NCBI GenBank assembly: GCA_018894105.1
Contig: CM032128.1
Coordinates: 32,449,299-32,513,298 of the forward strand
Length of the DNA: 64,000 bases
Direction of reading: 5' to 3'
Origin: Jacaranda mimosifolia
Taxonomy: Eukaryota; Streptophyta; Magnoliopsida; Lamiales; Bignoniaceae
Part shown: piece by piece, positions 49,380 to 62,100 of the stretch
Layout: each line of letters starts with the position of its first letter
How positions within the stretch are numbered: the stretch's first letter is position 1
The notes under the pieces: generated by a model
Databases searched by the model: none
Seen by the model: the letters and a program-made list of their open reading frames with translations, nothing else
What the model was told of the DNA's origin: nothing
Program-made: the position numbers and the translations under genes

Positions 49380-50920
49380 TTTCATTTAATGTATACTGCA
49401 TGCTTAAAGGTTTTATACTTCAGTTGCTTCTAAAATGTACTGCAGATGCAAAGATTATATACTACATTTTCAGTTAATGTATAATGCAGGCTTGAATGTT
49501 TATGTACTAAGATGCTTCTAAAATGTACTGCATCAACACAGATTATAAACTACACTTATGCCTAAAGTGTACTGCCAGTTTGAATGTTTTATACTACATT
49601 TGTTTCTAAAATGTACTGCACCTACAGAGATTTTATACTATACTTTTGCCTAAAGTGTATTCCAGATGCTTCTAAAATGTACTGCAGCTATTCAGATTAT
49701 ATACTACATTTTGCCTAATGTATACTGCAAACTTGAATGCTTTATACTACATACATTTGTTTCTAAAATGCACTGTAGCAACACAAATTATATACTACAC
49801 TTATACCTAAAGTGTACTGTCAGTTTGAATGTTTTATACTACATTTATTTCTGAAATGTACTACACCTACAGAGATTTTATGCTACACTTTTGCCTAAAG
49901 TGTACTCCAAATGCTCTAAAATGTATTGCAACTATGCAGATTATATACTACCTTTTCCCTAATATGTACTGCAAGTTTGAATGCTTTATACTACACATAT
50001 GCCTAAAGTGTACTGCCAGTTTGAATGTTTTATACTACATTTGCTTCTAAAATGTACTGCACCTACAAAGATTTTATACTACACTTTTGCCTAAAGTGTA
50101 CTCCAGATACTTCTAAAATGTATTGCAGCTATTCAGATTATATACTACCTTTTGCCTAATGTATATTGCAAGGTTGAATGCTTTATACTACATACATTTG
50201 TTTCTAAAATGTACTGCAGCAACACATATTATATACTACACTTATGCCTAAAGTGTACTGTCAGTTTGAATATTTTATACTACATTTGTTTCTGAAATGT
50301 ACTGCACCTACAGAGATTTTATGCTACACTTTTGCCTAAAGTGTACTCCAAATGCCCTAAAATGTACTGCAGCTATGCAGATTATATACTACCTTTTTCC
50401 TAATGTGTATTGCAAGTTTGAATATTTTATACTACACATATGTCTAAAGTGTAATGCCAGTTTGAATGTTTTATACTACATTTGCTTCTAAAATATACTG
50501 CACCTATAGAGATTTTATATTACACTTTTGCCTAAAGTGTAATCCAGATGCAGTAATACAGATTATATACTATATTTTCCTAATGTGTACTGCAAGTTTG
50601 AATGCTTTATACTACACTTATGCCTAAAGTGTACTGTCAGTTTGAATATTTTATACTACATTTATTTCTAAAATGTACTGCACCTACAGAGATTTTATAC
50701 TATACTTTTGCCTAAAGTGTACTCCAGATGCTCCTACAATGTACTGCATCTATACAGATTATATACTACATTTATGACTAAAGTGTACTGCATGCTTGGA
50801 TGTTCTGTACTACAGATAATACACTGCATTGTACTGCGGTTACCCATATTATATACTACACTTTTTCTGATGTGTACTGCATGCTTCGATGTTCTGTACT
50901 ACAAATAACACACCACCACA
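49380..50920 (+). repeat. Repeat array 4 in Ulp1-gene intron 1 (TGTACTGCA motif)
   Basis: Built on TTCTAAAATGTACTGCA, TTTTATACTACACTTTTGCC and AAAGTGTACTCCAGATGC phrases. A stub at about 44955-45043 is the same array on the other side of the nested hAT element. As in the transposase gene, it fills the first intron of the gene beside it. Confidence 0.85.
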
Positions 50921-51459
50921 TTCAGATAGTTTTATAATATAATTTCACCATATAATTTCGGTTAAAAAGAAGTATAAAGCCCTAAAAGGTGAAGTGCAAC
51001 TTTCATGACCTTCAAGTACAAATCAGAACTTCCCATCTCACAATAGAAATCATATATTTATCAAATGGGTTCAAGTGTTTAACGACTAAAAAATGAATAA
51101 AAACCCTAAACATGAGAAAATAGACAACAAATCAATGTAACATTGAAAAATCATGGACATTTGAAGTTTCAAATGCAAAAAACATACCTTTGTTCCTTTT
51201 CGTCACTTCTTTTTGTACTTTGCTTCTTCTTGCCGCTGTTTTTCCTTCCATTGTCGCATAAATTTTGTTGCCTTTTTTTTTTTTTTTTTTTTTTCTTTCA
51301 CTTCTTCTTCTTCTTCTTCTCGTGTCAGTGGCAGAGGAACGATTTCGCGTCCTTTTCTTTTGGCGCTTAGAGAAGTCGATTTCAGGAAAAAATATAAAAA
51401 AAAGAAAGCGTTCTTCTTAAGAGATAATGCATTTCCCAGGTATTTTTGTTGTTTTTTTC

Positions 51460-51608
51460 CAGCTGCAAGGGTATATAGGTCTTTCTAAAAGATATATGGA
51501 GTGATTCCTAACTTTAGTGAAAAAGTGGGGAGTTTAGTGTGTAATTATTTAAATGGGGACTAAACACTAAATTAAAAGTAGGTTGAGGGATTTTTTTCTA
51601 ATTAACCC
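51460..51608 (-). repeat. Right terminal inverted repeat of the MULE
   Basis: Its complement carries the ordered blocks TTTAGTG, AGTCCCCA, ACTAAAGTTAGG, ATCACTCC and ACCCTT of the left TIR. It ends at 51608, next to the right ATGATATTT duplication. Confidence 0.65.
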
Positions 51609-51617
51609 ATGATATTT
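51609..51617. repeat. Right 9-bp target-site duplication of the MULE (ATGATATTT)
   Basis: Identical to 30531-30539. Confidence 0.88.
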
Positions 51618-52981
51618 TATGAAAATCAAAATTTTCTTTTTCTTTTTTTCAAAATTTTTATTTGTTTGGTTTTTCATTTTTGCAACCTTCATCATGTTTT
51701 TTAAATTTCTCTTTATTATTTAGGAGATTTTAATTTTTATAAAATTGTAGAGAAAAAGCATTAATCACATCAATATTTTCTAAGCAGCATGATAATAGCA
51801 AGTTCTAAAAAATGTTAAAAGAACAAAAGAAAATAAATTAAAGATGGCAAAAATTAGGCGTTAGCTACACTCTCCATACACAAATACTAATTTCAATTTC
51901 CATTTTTCTAAATTTTAGTTTTAATTTTTTAATTTTCTTCACAGAATTAATTATTTAGAGATGAAGGAACATCTTATCATAATACTTATTGTTGGTGCAC
52001 TTAATTCGTTAAGGGCTTGTTTGATTGGGTATATAGGATTAAACATGGTACATATACTAATAACACATAAGCTAGAAATGGTATCCAAAATCATTTAATA
52101 TATTGTTTGCTTTGATTTTAAAAATTGGTAATATCTCATACTTGAAACAATATAATGTTTGGTTGGGAAGATTGCTCAAATTTAAAAGGTTGGAAAATGA
52201 ATTAGGCCATACTGGTATGATCCATAAACCTGCTTGGCCTATAATACCATGTCAGGTCGCAAATGTATCATGGGCCATAAAATGTGAATCAAACAGAAAA
52301 TTAGGGTTGAAAATGGATCATCAGGCCTTAACATTTGAAGTAAACAAACCCTAATAGTCACGTGGTTGTAGGATCGATGATTTCATCATGTATGGACACT
52401 TACATTCCGTTCAATATTATTAGATGGATCGAATGAGTTGCACCAAATTCATTCAATTTTTTTTTGTAATTTTATGAAAATAATATTTTTAAAAATTGAG
52501 TGGAGCTTGAGCGAAATTTCCATTAATTACTCATACAATTTTTTAAGTGGGTAAAGCTATTTTATTTTTATTTTTTTTGATAGAGTATTTATAAATGACG
52601 AAATGTTACCATTTCAATAAAGTAATAAGTTCCTATTCTCAAATCAAATAATCAAAGTATAAATTATACACAAAGCATATAAAATGCACAATGTGCCCAT
52701 TACGGATCGAATACAAGACCTTAAGTAGGTGAAGCTAATTGGAAAGCTATTATTTTGGATTATTCATGCCATCACAACTAGGGTTTGGTTTTATTTATGG
52801 AATGGAACCACATATAATTGGATTATTCATGCTAATTTAACTTGTATTTTGCCCAATTGGGTTGAGCTACCCCACAATTGGATTAAACGGGCCAAGATTA
52901 CTTCCTAATTGGGCCTCAGATCTTTAAACATTTCAGTCCCGACCCATGTTATATCCAACGGCTTGCCGGATATTCAAGAAA
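51618..52981. other. Intergenic region between the MULE and the PP2C-kinase gene
   Basis: AT-rich. Apart from the MITE at 52013-52351 no feature was recognised. A GGATCGAATACAAGACC phrase near 52704 is typical of plant repeat debris. Confidence 0.5.
52013..52351. mobile_element. Tourist-like MITE with TAA duplication (339 bp)
   Basis: Begins GGGCTTGTTTGATTGGG and ends AAGTAAACAAACCC, with imperfect inverted termini. It is flanked by TAA at 52010-52012 and 52352-52354. It is about 0.8 kb upstream of the PP2C-kinase start codon. Confidence 0.68.
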
Positions 52982-52982
52982 G

Positions 52983-52991
52983 CTATATAAA
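52983..52991 (+). promoter_or_regulatory. TATA box of the PP2C-kinase gene
   Basis: CTATATAAA, with transcription expected about 30 bp downstream (near 53015). It lies about 180 bp before the main ATG at 53161. Confidence 0.65.
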
Positions 52992-53035
52992 CACATTCCT
53001 TTGAAATCACGGCAGTCCAATTTGGAAATTTGACC

Positions 53036-53116
53036 ATGGCGGAAATTCAAGAAAGGTCCAACTCTGTCAAATCCCCCAGGCCAGTTTCAATTTGGGAATT
53101 TGGGATTTCCCTTTGA
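53036..53116 (+). CDS. Upstream ORF (26 codons) in the PP2C-kinase leader
   Basis: The ATG at 53036 is in good context (GACCATGGCG). The frame reads MAEIQERSNSVKSPRPVSIW and then six more residues to TGA at 53114-53116. It is out of frame with the main ORF and ends 44 bp before its ATG. If the transcript starts near 53015 as the TATA box suggests, this would be the first ATG and could lower translation of the main ORF. Whether the peptide is conserved is unknown. Confidence 0.5.
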   Translation: MAEIQERSNSVKSPRPVSIWEFGISL

Positions 53117-53160
53117 TATGGGGAATTTTATTTTGTTAATTCTGACTTTGTGTTCAGAAA

Positions 53161-56100
53161 ATGAAGTTCGGCCATTTTGATTTATTTTTCGTACTAATAG
53201 TTTTTGTGCTCTGCCGGAGCGCTCCCGTCGCTGGAGAATCGCTGACGTGCTTGACGGTGTACAAAGAAGGCGGCGCGCCGGCGGTGTTCCAATCTCCAAA
53301 ATGTCCTCGCTGGACTCTCTCAAATTTCAAATCCCAACCCAGCGGGCAGTCTGGGTCGCCACCGGCTACTTGTCAGTCGGCGATGCTCCAAGGCCGCCGG
53401 AAGTCACAGGAAGATCGTACTCTCTGTGTTTTCGACCTTCGAATCCCCTTCCCAGGTAAAATTATGATGAAAATAAAATAAGCTGACGGTTAAAGTTTCT
53501 ATTTCTGTAATTAAATCTTCCTGTTCCGTTTTTTTTTCCTAAGGTCCAAAGGGGGTTAAAGAGGTAAAGGTTGGAATCATGGCGGTTTTTGATGGGCATA
53601 ATGGTTCAGAAGCTAGTGAAATGGCTTCGGAGTTGCTGCTGGAGTATTTTGTTTTGCATACTTATTTTCTTCTTGATACAACTTACTCTAGTTTGTCGAG
53701 GAGATTTATGAGGCGGCTGCCAAATAGAGGAGAAGATGATCCTGGTTTCCAGAAGATTGAGTGGAATGAGGATCTTGATCATGAAATTTTGGATCTTGGA
53801 AGGTCTTTCTCTTTTGGGCTTTTGAAACATTGTGCACGTTTTGCGTACTTACAAGAACTACCGTATAACATAGGCAGATAATTTTCTTGTATGACTAGGT
53901 TCAATAAATCCAGGAGATTCGCCTCACACTAAATTTGGAGAGTTTGGTGAACTATAAACAGCTGACTGTACCTTAATATGAAATTCATTGGGAAAAGAAA
54001 AATGTACTCAGATCATCAGTTAAATTATGTCTGGGGAATTTGTTTCTCTTAAAAATGATAAAGTGTATCCTTTTTGTTTTTTTTTGTGCCAAAATTTGCA
54101 TTTATGGTTCAAATTCTGCATATATTCAAGATTTCAGCATGCCATTCTTGAACTCGATTTGATGTCATACATGTTACCGTTGCTGCATTATTTTTCCAGT
54201 AGGAAATCCAACACCCCCCCCCCCCCCCACCCTCCACCACAACATGCCAATTGATGCTATGTTATCTTCATATATATCAGCTTTCAGTTCAAAGTCATAA
54301 TCCATTGTCTTATTAATTCTGAATAAAGAAACTTTTATGTAGGTTTAAAGTGCCACTGTCAGCTATTTTAGATGGATCGTTCCCCTTTCAATTATTGAGG
54401 GAAGCCTTGTTAAGGGCAATCCATGATATTGATGCAGCATTTTCTAAGGTGAGTTTTATTTATTTTCCTGAAGGTTCAATATACTTCTCATCATTGCTTA
54501 TGTGGCTAATTGATTTATGAAGGATGCATCCAGATACAAACTCAACTCTGGCACTACAGCAACAGCTGTACTTCTAGCAGATAGTCAAATTCTAGTTGCT
54601 AATATAGGTGACTCGAAGGCATTTTTGTGCTCTGAAGCGTATCAGTCTCCATCTGAAGCTAAAGGTTGGTTCCCTCTTGCCTTATCCTCAAGTTAAGGAA
54701 ATCAGTCTACTGGTTTATGATGACATAACTTATCAGCAGAATCCTGATTCTCTTTAGGTCTTTAATATAATAGCCCTACTATAAAGAAAGTGTTACTCTG
54801 TCAGACCATAGGTTGTTCTTCTTTAATTAGGATATCATGCATTGAACATGAGATGTTTTAATTGGTACCAATAGTGTATATGTTTCACTGATACTTGGTC
54901 CTACAAATTGCAGCAACCTTATTTAGGTTAGTCAGGCAAAGAAGAAGTAGTGGTGTTTCTTCATCATTAAAAGAGTACCACCACTTAAAATCAATGGCAT
55001 CTAACGGATGGGCATATTTAACTGCTAAGGAGCTGACCCATGATCACCATCCTGATAGAGATGATGAAAAAGCCCGGGTTGAATCTGCTGGAGGCTATAT
55101 TTCGAAGTGGGCTGGTGTAGCTCGAGTTAATGGTCAGTTGGCTGTATCCCGAGCAATTGGAGACATACATTTTAAAAGGTGACACTTTTTACATCATGAA
55201 GATATTTACTTTTCATATTTTCCTGCCAACTGATAACCTACAATAAGCAGCATATGTGATGCCTCTTCTGGCCAAAATAACTTATTTTACAGATTCTCTT
55301 TTTTAATAACTCTGAACATTATGATTTTCATTTATAAAATAACAAAAGAACTGGAAATTGGACTTTATTCTGTTTTACAATGCTGGCAGTTATGGCGTAA
55401 TATCGGTACCTGAGGTCACAGATTGGCAACCTTTGACTGCCAATGACAGCTATGTGATTGCTGCATCCGATGGTGTCTTTGAAAAGCTTAGCCCCCAAGA
55501 CATTTGCGATATACTGTGGAAACCCCTTTCTCGTTTCACTATACCACCAGAACTCAATGCTTCATGTTCATACTCAGCTGATTGCATAGTTAATACTGCA
55601 TTTGAGCGAGGTAGTATGGATAACTTGGCAGCTATAATGATTCCAGTGAGAGTACCAGGTTCATCTGAAACTTTTGCAAGGGACAGGAGTTATACATTGA
55701 GGAAATTTGATTGCTTAGCGGTAGGAAATCAAAGGCAGATCTATCAGAATTCAGGTGATTCTCTTTCTTCACCTCTTGAGGTATTGTGTGTTATTGCATG
55801 ATAAGAATATATCATGGTTCAGGAATATGTAATTGTATTGGATAAAGAAGAAACGATTTCAGTGATTAGAGTTTAGACATGGTGAAGGTCTACAGTAGTA
55901 TGTGAATTTGCTTCTTGTCAAAGTTACCATATTTGATGTTTCGAGCGGTATATTCAAAATCCTCATTAACCCATAATTCAGCCACCCTATTTTGTGACAG
56001 ATATACTTGTAAAATTTTAATAGCTAAGACAGATACCCAGTTAAAGACAAAGCTTAAAAGTGTCAGAACGTTTTGTCATTTGTGAAATATTAACTTGTAT

Positions 56101-59100
56101 TTGTAAGCTCAAATAAATTCTTCATATCATTCTCATCCTTTCAGGAGAATATAAAAAAATCTGACTTCTTGCTTTTGAACATAACAAAATGTGTTGCTAA
56201 TATTAAGATTCTGTTTAGTATATTTGGTAGAATTTGGCATAACATAGATCTAGACAGGTATCAACTGAGCTAAAAAAAGTTAGCTGATCGTAGTTCCTAG
56301 TTTGGCAGAAAATTTTTCGATTGTGCACAAAGTTGTCCAACCGAGAAGTTGAAATGAAAGTAGTCTAGAACTAATAGGATATATAGTTGACCTTTTCTTT
56401 CAGTAATCTCTTTATACTATTAATAACACATAATTAGCATCTCCTCATCAGTCAGTCACTAAATAAAAAGTAAATCTAGACCAACTTGTTAAAAAAAATT
56501 AACCAAACTAAGATTATGTGAAAACTAGAATTACTTATTTCTGCTCTGATAATTCTAGAACAACTAAACCATTTATCTGATCCATTCCTTATGTTAGCAA
56601 CCATTAACATAGTTATTAATGAGGCGACAATTAAGAAAAAAAGTTAAATTATATATATAGTACAACAAATTAAATTAAGTGAAATATATTAAGTATTAAT
56701 AGATTAGCATATCAACATATTAAACATTTTTAGTATTTAAATAGCAAATTAATTAAATATATTAAGATTTAGTTTAAGTATTAAAATATTAAACAAATTG
56801 AAAAAGGAAGACTAAAAAAAAATCAAAAGTTTTGTCTGCATGAGAAAAGGACATTAAAAAAACAAAACAAAATAAGAAACGAAAAGAGAATAGAGATAAA
56901 AAAGGAAGTCAGGAGATAGAAGAGAAGAGAGAAGACAACTTGGAGTTGATATTGCTGGAATCAAGGTGTTGGAGGGAATGTCTTAGTTGTAGGAAAAGGT
57001 TTGGATGCTTCTTAATTGTGGGTTATTTATTACAAAAAATTAAGGTCTCTTATAGGAGGCTCATTTATTATTATTTTTTTCTTTAAATTGAACCAAAGGT
57101 GATTGAGGCATCCAAGGTGACTGAGGCAACCAAAGCGACAAAGGCGGTCGCCTCGTTCGCCTCATCTCGCCTTATGGTGCTCGCCTGGCCTGGGGAGAAA
57201 GAGACGACATGGTGTCGCTTCACCTCGCCTCTCACTTGAGGTGAGTGAGGTGACTACCTTTGATAATTATGCAAGGATACTCTTTGCAAGTTGGTATAGG
57301 TTCAATCTAATCCTCTTCGTTAAGGCATTGCTTGATTTTATTTGCTCCTGCTTGTAGATCAACTTATATGCCTTAGTTAGAATCGTAAATTAGTTTAGAT
57401 CTTGGTTGCCATTTTCGAAATATGTATTTTCTGCTAGAGAAGAAGATTATATGTTTCAGCATTCAATCTCTTGAAGATAGTTAAACTAGATTGTTCTGAT
57501 TCTGTGGGTTCTACCTGTTGCTTAAATTATTGCAGTTGATGCATTTGTTGACATATGTACGGATATCCTTGTTATAAATTTCTTGCATTCGAGAAGGTTT
57601 TTTTTAACTTCATTTGATTACTAAGTTCTTTTCTTTAAAGAGTTCAGCATAAAAGCTACCTATTTGTAGGAAAGAGTTTTTTTATTTATTATTACTTTTT
57701 TTTTTTGGTTTGGGCTGTGAGGGAGAAGGTAGTAAGTCTAATCTCCATATTTGAATTGAGGAACAGATAATCCAGTGGAGAAGTTTGAAGTTCTTCTGAA
57801 CATATATTGAAGTAAATTTTGAACTCTTAAAATATGGATAAGAAATCTAATGGAGGTGACTATTTCCTAAGAACCTGGCCATGGAGACTGCTCTTTGACA
57901 GTAGAATATATTTTCTCATTCTGCAAGGTGAATTAACCAAGTGATAGTTGTCCAGTTGCCTTCTTGATTGGCTTCTAATAGCTATCGTGGACCCGGGGGC
58001 AATGTTGGAAATATTTCAAGGCTAATAATGTTCCTCTGGTTTTCATCTTCACTTTACAGTTTGAATCTATAGTCTCTGTTGCTGAAATCTAATCTGTCGC
58101 ATGCTCATTTTGTTAGCTGATGAGAACACTTCAGTACTTATGGAACTGCAACCTCATCCAGATGTTACCAAATTTGATAGATTACTGGTAAGACTGGAAA
58201 TAGGCAAGTTAATTTTCTTTATCCATCATAATTGATGCTTTCTATTTCTGGCTGGCTTTTCTGTTTCTAAATACATGCATTTAAATGCACATTGTGAAAT
58301 CTTGTAATAAGTTTGATATCAATTTTCCCATAAAAAAATGTTATGTTTGTGAAGTAACTCTCGCATAATTTGGATCAAATATTGGTGATGGGAATAGTTT
58401 GGGTTACCTCTTCTCAGTTATGAAACTTAGACTACAACTTGATCCCCATCCTCATGTGTAATAGGATGTACCTGTTGTTGCTTTGTGCTCTTACCTCCAA
58501 ATCTGTTATGGTGGACAATAGGACAGTTTTTCAGATGGCATTGGCTAGTTGGTAAAATTCTTTAATTTAGTTAATGAACTTTTATCTACAATGGAACAGT
58601 AGTTAGCCTGTGGGACCAGACTGAATTTATGTCCACATTCCTGGAAGAGTCAAGATTATTGGACTGTGTATGGTGACGTAGTAGAAAAAAGTGGAGGAAG
58701 TATTGAGAGGGCTGAGAGGTTTTGCTATGATGTAGGGTTTATAGATAGCCCATAGAATATGTTATAAGGGTCCTTTTGTGGATATGATGAGTCATTAGAG
58801 GGTTCTAAAAAGGCTCAACCTAGTTTGCGTTCTCTGAAATTGTTTGGTATGGGATTTCACCTAAGTTGGGATGCTTTTAGTAGGCCTTTTTCATGTTGAG
58901 TATAGGACAGAGAGATGTTCCAGCATACATGATCACATAAACATGCTTATGCATATGTACACTCCCCTCCTTCAATCCTAGCTTAGTATGGGGCACCTAT
59001 GATTTATGGCTCTAGAGTTGTATTGCGTCAATGCTCCCATTTTATTCAAAGTTTTTGAACATGTGGTAATTATTTTCTTCCATTTCGAGTGCCCTTTTGA

Positions 59101-62100
59101 ATTGGAATATGCAGAAAGTTTGTTTTATTGGAATAGAAGCAATTTATTTCATTGTTATCATCATTTTGTATAATTCTATTGCCAATAAAATTGGTGTTAT
59201 GTAGTTGAAGAATAAAGAAAAATATCAAATCATTGGTCATAGTGGGAAATAAAAAATCGCTGTATGTTTATTCATTTGTAAATCAAACCTACTTTTAGTT
59301 TATTTATTTGATCTAATTTTCATCACTCTGTTAAAAAATATGATGTAAAAAGCTTGGTGAAGAATAATTAGCGTTATGATACATATAAAGTACCCATAAC
59401 ACTATGCTTTATATCCTGGACAGCAGGTGATCCCTGTTTGACTTTCATAGTCAACTGATCTACTTCTCAGTATCCTTCTTGTATAAATATTTGCCAGTGT
59501 GATTGTTTGGAGCTTCATTCTTCACCTTACTTGCATGTTTCATCGGTAATTGTAGAACTTAATGTTAAAGAATTGATGTATATGATGTGTCACTATTAAT
59601 AGATCTTTCTTTTGTGGATATGCAAATTGACACATTATCAATGCTCTTCAAAACGATCAATGGTTGGTTTTATGTTATTGGACATTGTCTTTCCACAGGT
59701 TAAAGGAAAGCAAACCAACTTTGGATGCTTTTATTTGTCTGAGAACCTTGATGTGAATGATGATTACACATTTTGGGTCCATAAAGATGAGAGGGAATCT
59801 GTGCCTGACCCGTCACCTGCTTTAACTGGAGCTGATCAGTTTCTTTGGAGTGAGTTGAATTGTTATCTTCTGAAACTCAATTATCTCCTATGCTATCAAA
59901 AAATGACATATTTGGCTTTTGACAGGCATTGCCACTTGACAAAATTATGCAAAAGACTTGGTTATGTGTTGTGTATTTGCATTTCTCTTTAGTTCTTATT
60001 ATTTTTTGATGCAGGTGGATCATTAGATTTGTACAATGATCAACATATATGTGTGCACTTTGGAATGTACATTGATGAGGATAAAGATCAGTGCATGAAT
60101 TCTGATGGCTTTGCAAGATTCCTTGGTTTGCTGGAATCAATTCCTTTTCATAATGCTGGTCAAAATGATCATATGACATCAGATACAAGGTAGATTGGTT
60201 TCCTAGTATTTTTTGGGTGCAGTGCTTTATTGTTTATCTCAATGGCTGAAGGTTGTCTAGAATTGCTTAATTAGTTTCTGATGCTGCTGTTAAATGAGTA
60301 ACTATCTATCATATCTGGCAGGTATTTATTCAAGTGATAACTAGTTATTCAAGAAATTTGGGCTTCTCTTAGATATCAAATATTCCTTTGCAGGAGTTTT
60401 TCTTACACCAGTAAAACTTTGCACTATGAAGTGTTGGCTTGAGATAGTATCTTTCTAATACACATATATAACTTTAGCTTCGTCATACTTATACTGTTCC
60501 ATATGGGGGGTGGCTGCTCAGAATTTTGCTGGTGCTCGGGCCTCTTTTTTCTAATTAACTTAAAACTGTAGATGAGTAATATATTTGTCTTGGTCAATAA
60601 GTTGTTTTCAAGCAGTGGCTCACCGGTACAATTATTGTACTAGTTGGTTTCTTATGTACAATCCGGAGAGTGACAAATTGACACAGTTTAGAAATGTTTT
60701 GTTCAACAAAGCCATGTTGGAGATTTCTCCATGAAATGGTGCTTTGCATAATCCTCTCTTCCTGATTTAGATTCACGTTGTCAATTTTTTTATCCATCAG
60801 CCTTCAAACATTGATGTCAGTTTCACTTCATATCTTATTAAATAAAATGCCTTGATTATAGTAGGTACATATTGAAGAAGAAGTTTGACCGTGGAGCATT
60901 TGGAGAAGTTTGGCTTGCTTTCAATTGGAATTGTTCTCAAGTTGGGAAAGATCTGAAAAGAAGGCATGTAGAGAAAAATGTTTTGCACAGAAATGACCCT
61001 TTGAGAGCATATGACGAAAAGATAGCGACAAATGTATTTGCTGAAGATTGCAATGTTGAGCATTATGATGACAATATGTTCATTTTGAAGCGGATAATGG
61101 TAAATACTCAAACTCATTTGCTTTCCTTTAGTTGCACTGTTAAATGTTAGATTGTTATGTTCCCATGCAACTATGGGTACTCTAGTATACAAACTTTTTT
61201 AAGTGCCACATCCCATGCTTTAGTAAGCCACAACTGTGTGTAGATCATAACCTTTTGATAATTGAATCTCAGGTATGGCAAACAATCTGATAATGGAAAA
61301 TGTTGGCACAATCTGCTGTGGTGTATTGTGATAGTAGTACAATTGAAATATGCTGCGGTGGCAAATGGAGTCCTGGTGTAGCATAGACAAGTTAGAGATA
61401 AGAAAAGATTTATTATAAGTTTCAAACCTGATTGATCTCTAGCAGCTGCTAAGTTAAACAACATAATAATATGTGAACAACAAAAGGTAACAATAGCAAA
61501 GAGAATGGAGATGAAAGTTATAGTGCAAGATTAATCTTTTATTTATAAGCCACCAAATACGCCAGGAGATTCGTGTTCTGCTGAAGATGTAGTGCCTGTA
61601 ATCTGCCCCTGTATTGGAACAGAACTCCTTCAATTTATCTTTAATTTTCATTTGAACATGGGCATCTTAAAGCTTCACCTAAGTCCTTATTCGATCCCTA
61701 TACTTAATCCTTTTTCATTCCTTTGGCTTGATAGACGAGGTTCAACATTTTACGAGGCATACCTGCTAAGCAATTGTGCTACTGCTGATAGTCCTGTGAA
61801 TCTTAAGGACACAACTCAGGCATTTTTGTTCGCTTGCATATAAAAGTGAGAGATTATACCGTGTTGAGATGTTGCCTTTGCAAACATTGTAATTGAATCA
61901 TTGTTTATTGTTTCAGAAGTTCCTAAAATCCCAATTTTTATGTCATAATATTCTTATTCTGACAGATGATAATCTGAAAAATTCAGTGCAAGAAACTTCT
62001 CTCTCTCTCTCGTTTTTAATTCTTTTTTGTTGGAGATTGTCATAACTTGTGCTGATTTTTGATACATCAGAATGTGCAATTGTTGATCTTTCTTGTGTTC

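Larger units (their letters stand above)
39012..51251 (-). pseudogene. Ulp1-type (C48) cysteine protease gene carried by the MULE, decayed
   Basis: Minus-strand exons were traced by eye. 51188-51251 starts at an ATG and encodes a basic start, MEGKTAARRSKVQKEVTKRN. 44242-44847 is an N-terminal domain with VPFSAAEFSMVLGLPHVG, as in DUF1985-like regions. 44016-44153 reads VYECIPSLASP, and 43588-43941 is an acidic coiled region. Further pieces are about 43290-43440, 39894-40095, 39674-39821, 39303-39573 and 39012-39236. The last two carry the protease catalytic His (CQHWFLVVLD) and Cys (VNCGVYVC) motifs. In-frame stops interrupt the C-terminal half: ILD*LEER, DE*IKP, CR*A*CF and probably V*FTSS. 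Ulp1 proteins process or remove SUMO; this copy should not make a full enzyme. The 9-kb span includes repeat array 4, the hAT element, the solo LTR and array 3, all in introns. Confidence 0.8.
30540..51608 (+). mobile_element. MULE: 21-kb Mutator-like element carrying transposase and a Ulp1-type gene
   Basis: The element begins GGGACACTTATTT and its other end, complemented, begins GGGTTAATTAGAAA. Over about the first 150 bp the two ends share blocks in the same order: TTTAGTG, AGTCCCCA, AAAGTTTAG-like, ATCACTCC and CCCTT. This makes them diverged TIRs. A perfect 9-bp duplication lies outside. Inside are a MULE transposase gene on +, a Ulp1-type protease pseudogene on - converging on it, several repeat arrays, a nested solo LTR (41232-43165) and a nested hAT element (45044-49357). 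Without the nested insertions the MULE would be about 14.8 kb. Ulp1-carrying MULEs are known in plants (KAONASHI in Arabidopsis, CUMULE in melon). Confidence 0.88.

Noticed and set aside
49253..50908. Repeated open frames (MYCTYRDFMLHFCLKCT-like)
   Set aside because: Translations of repeat array 4 and not proteins; the repetition follows the DNA units.
51143..51488. Phe-rich ORFs near the right MULE end
   Set aside because: Caused by T-rich runs; the real coding signal here is the short minus-strand first exon of the Ulp1-like gene.
61592..61843. Possible extra exon of the PP2C-kinase gene
   Set aside because: Exons 10 and 11 join directly in phase 0 and the frame reads through; no suitable splice pair frames this ORF.
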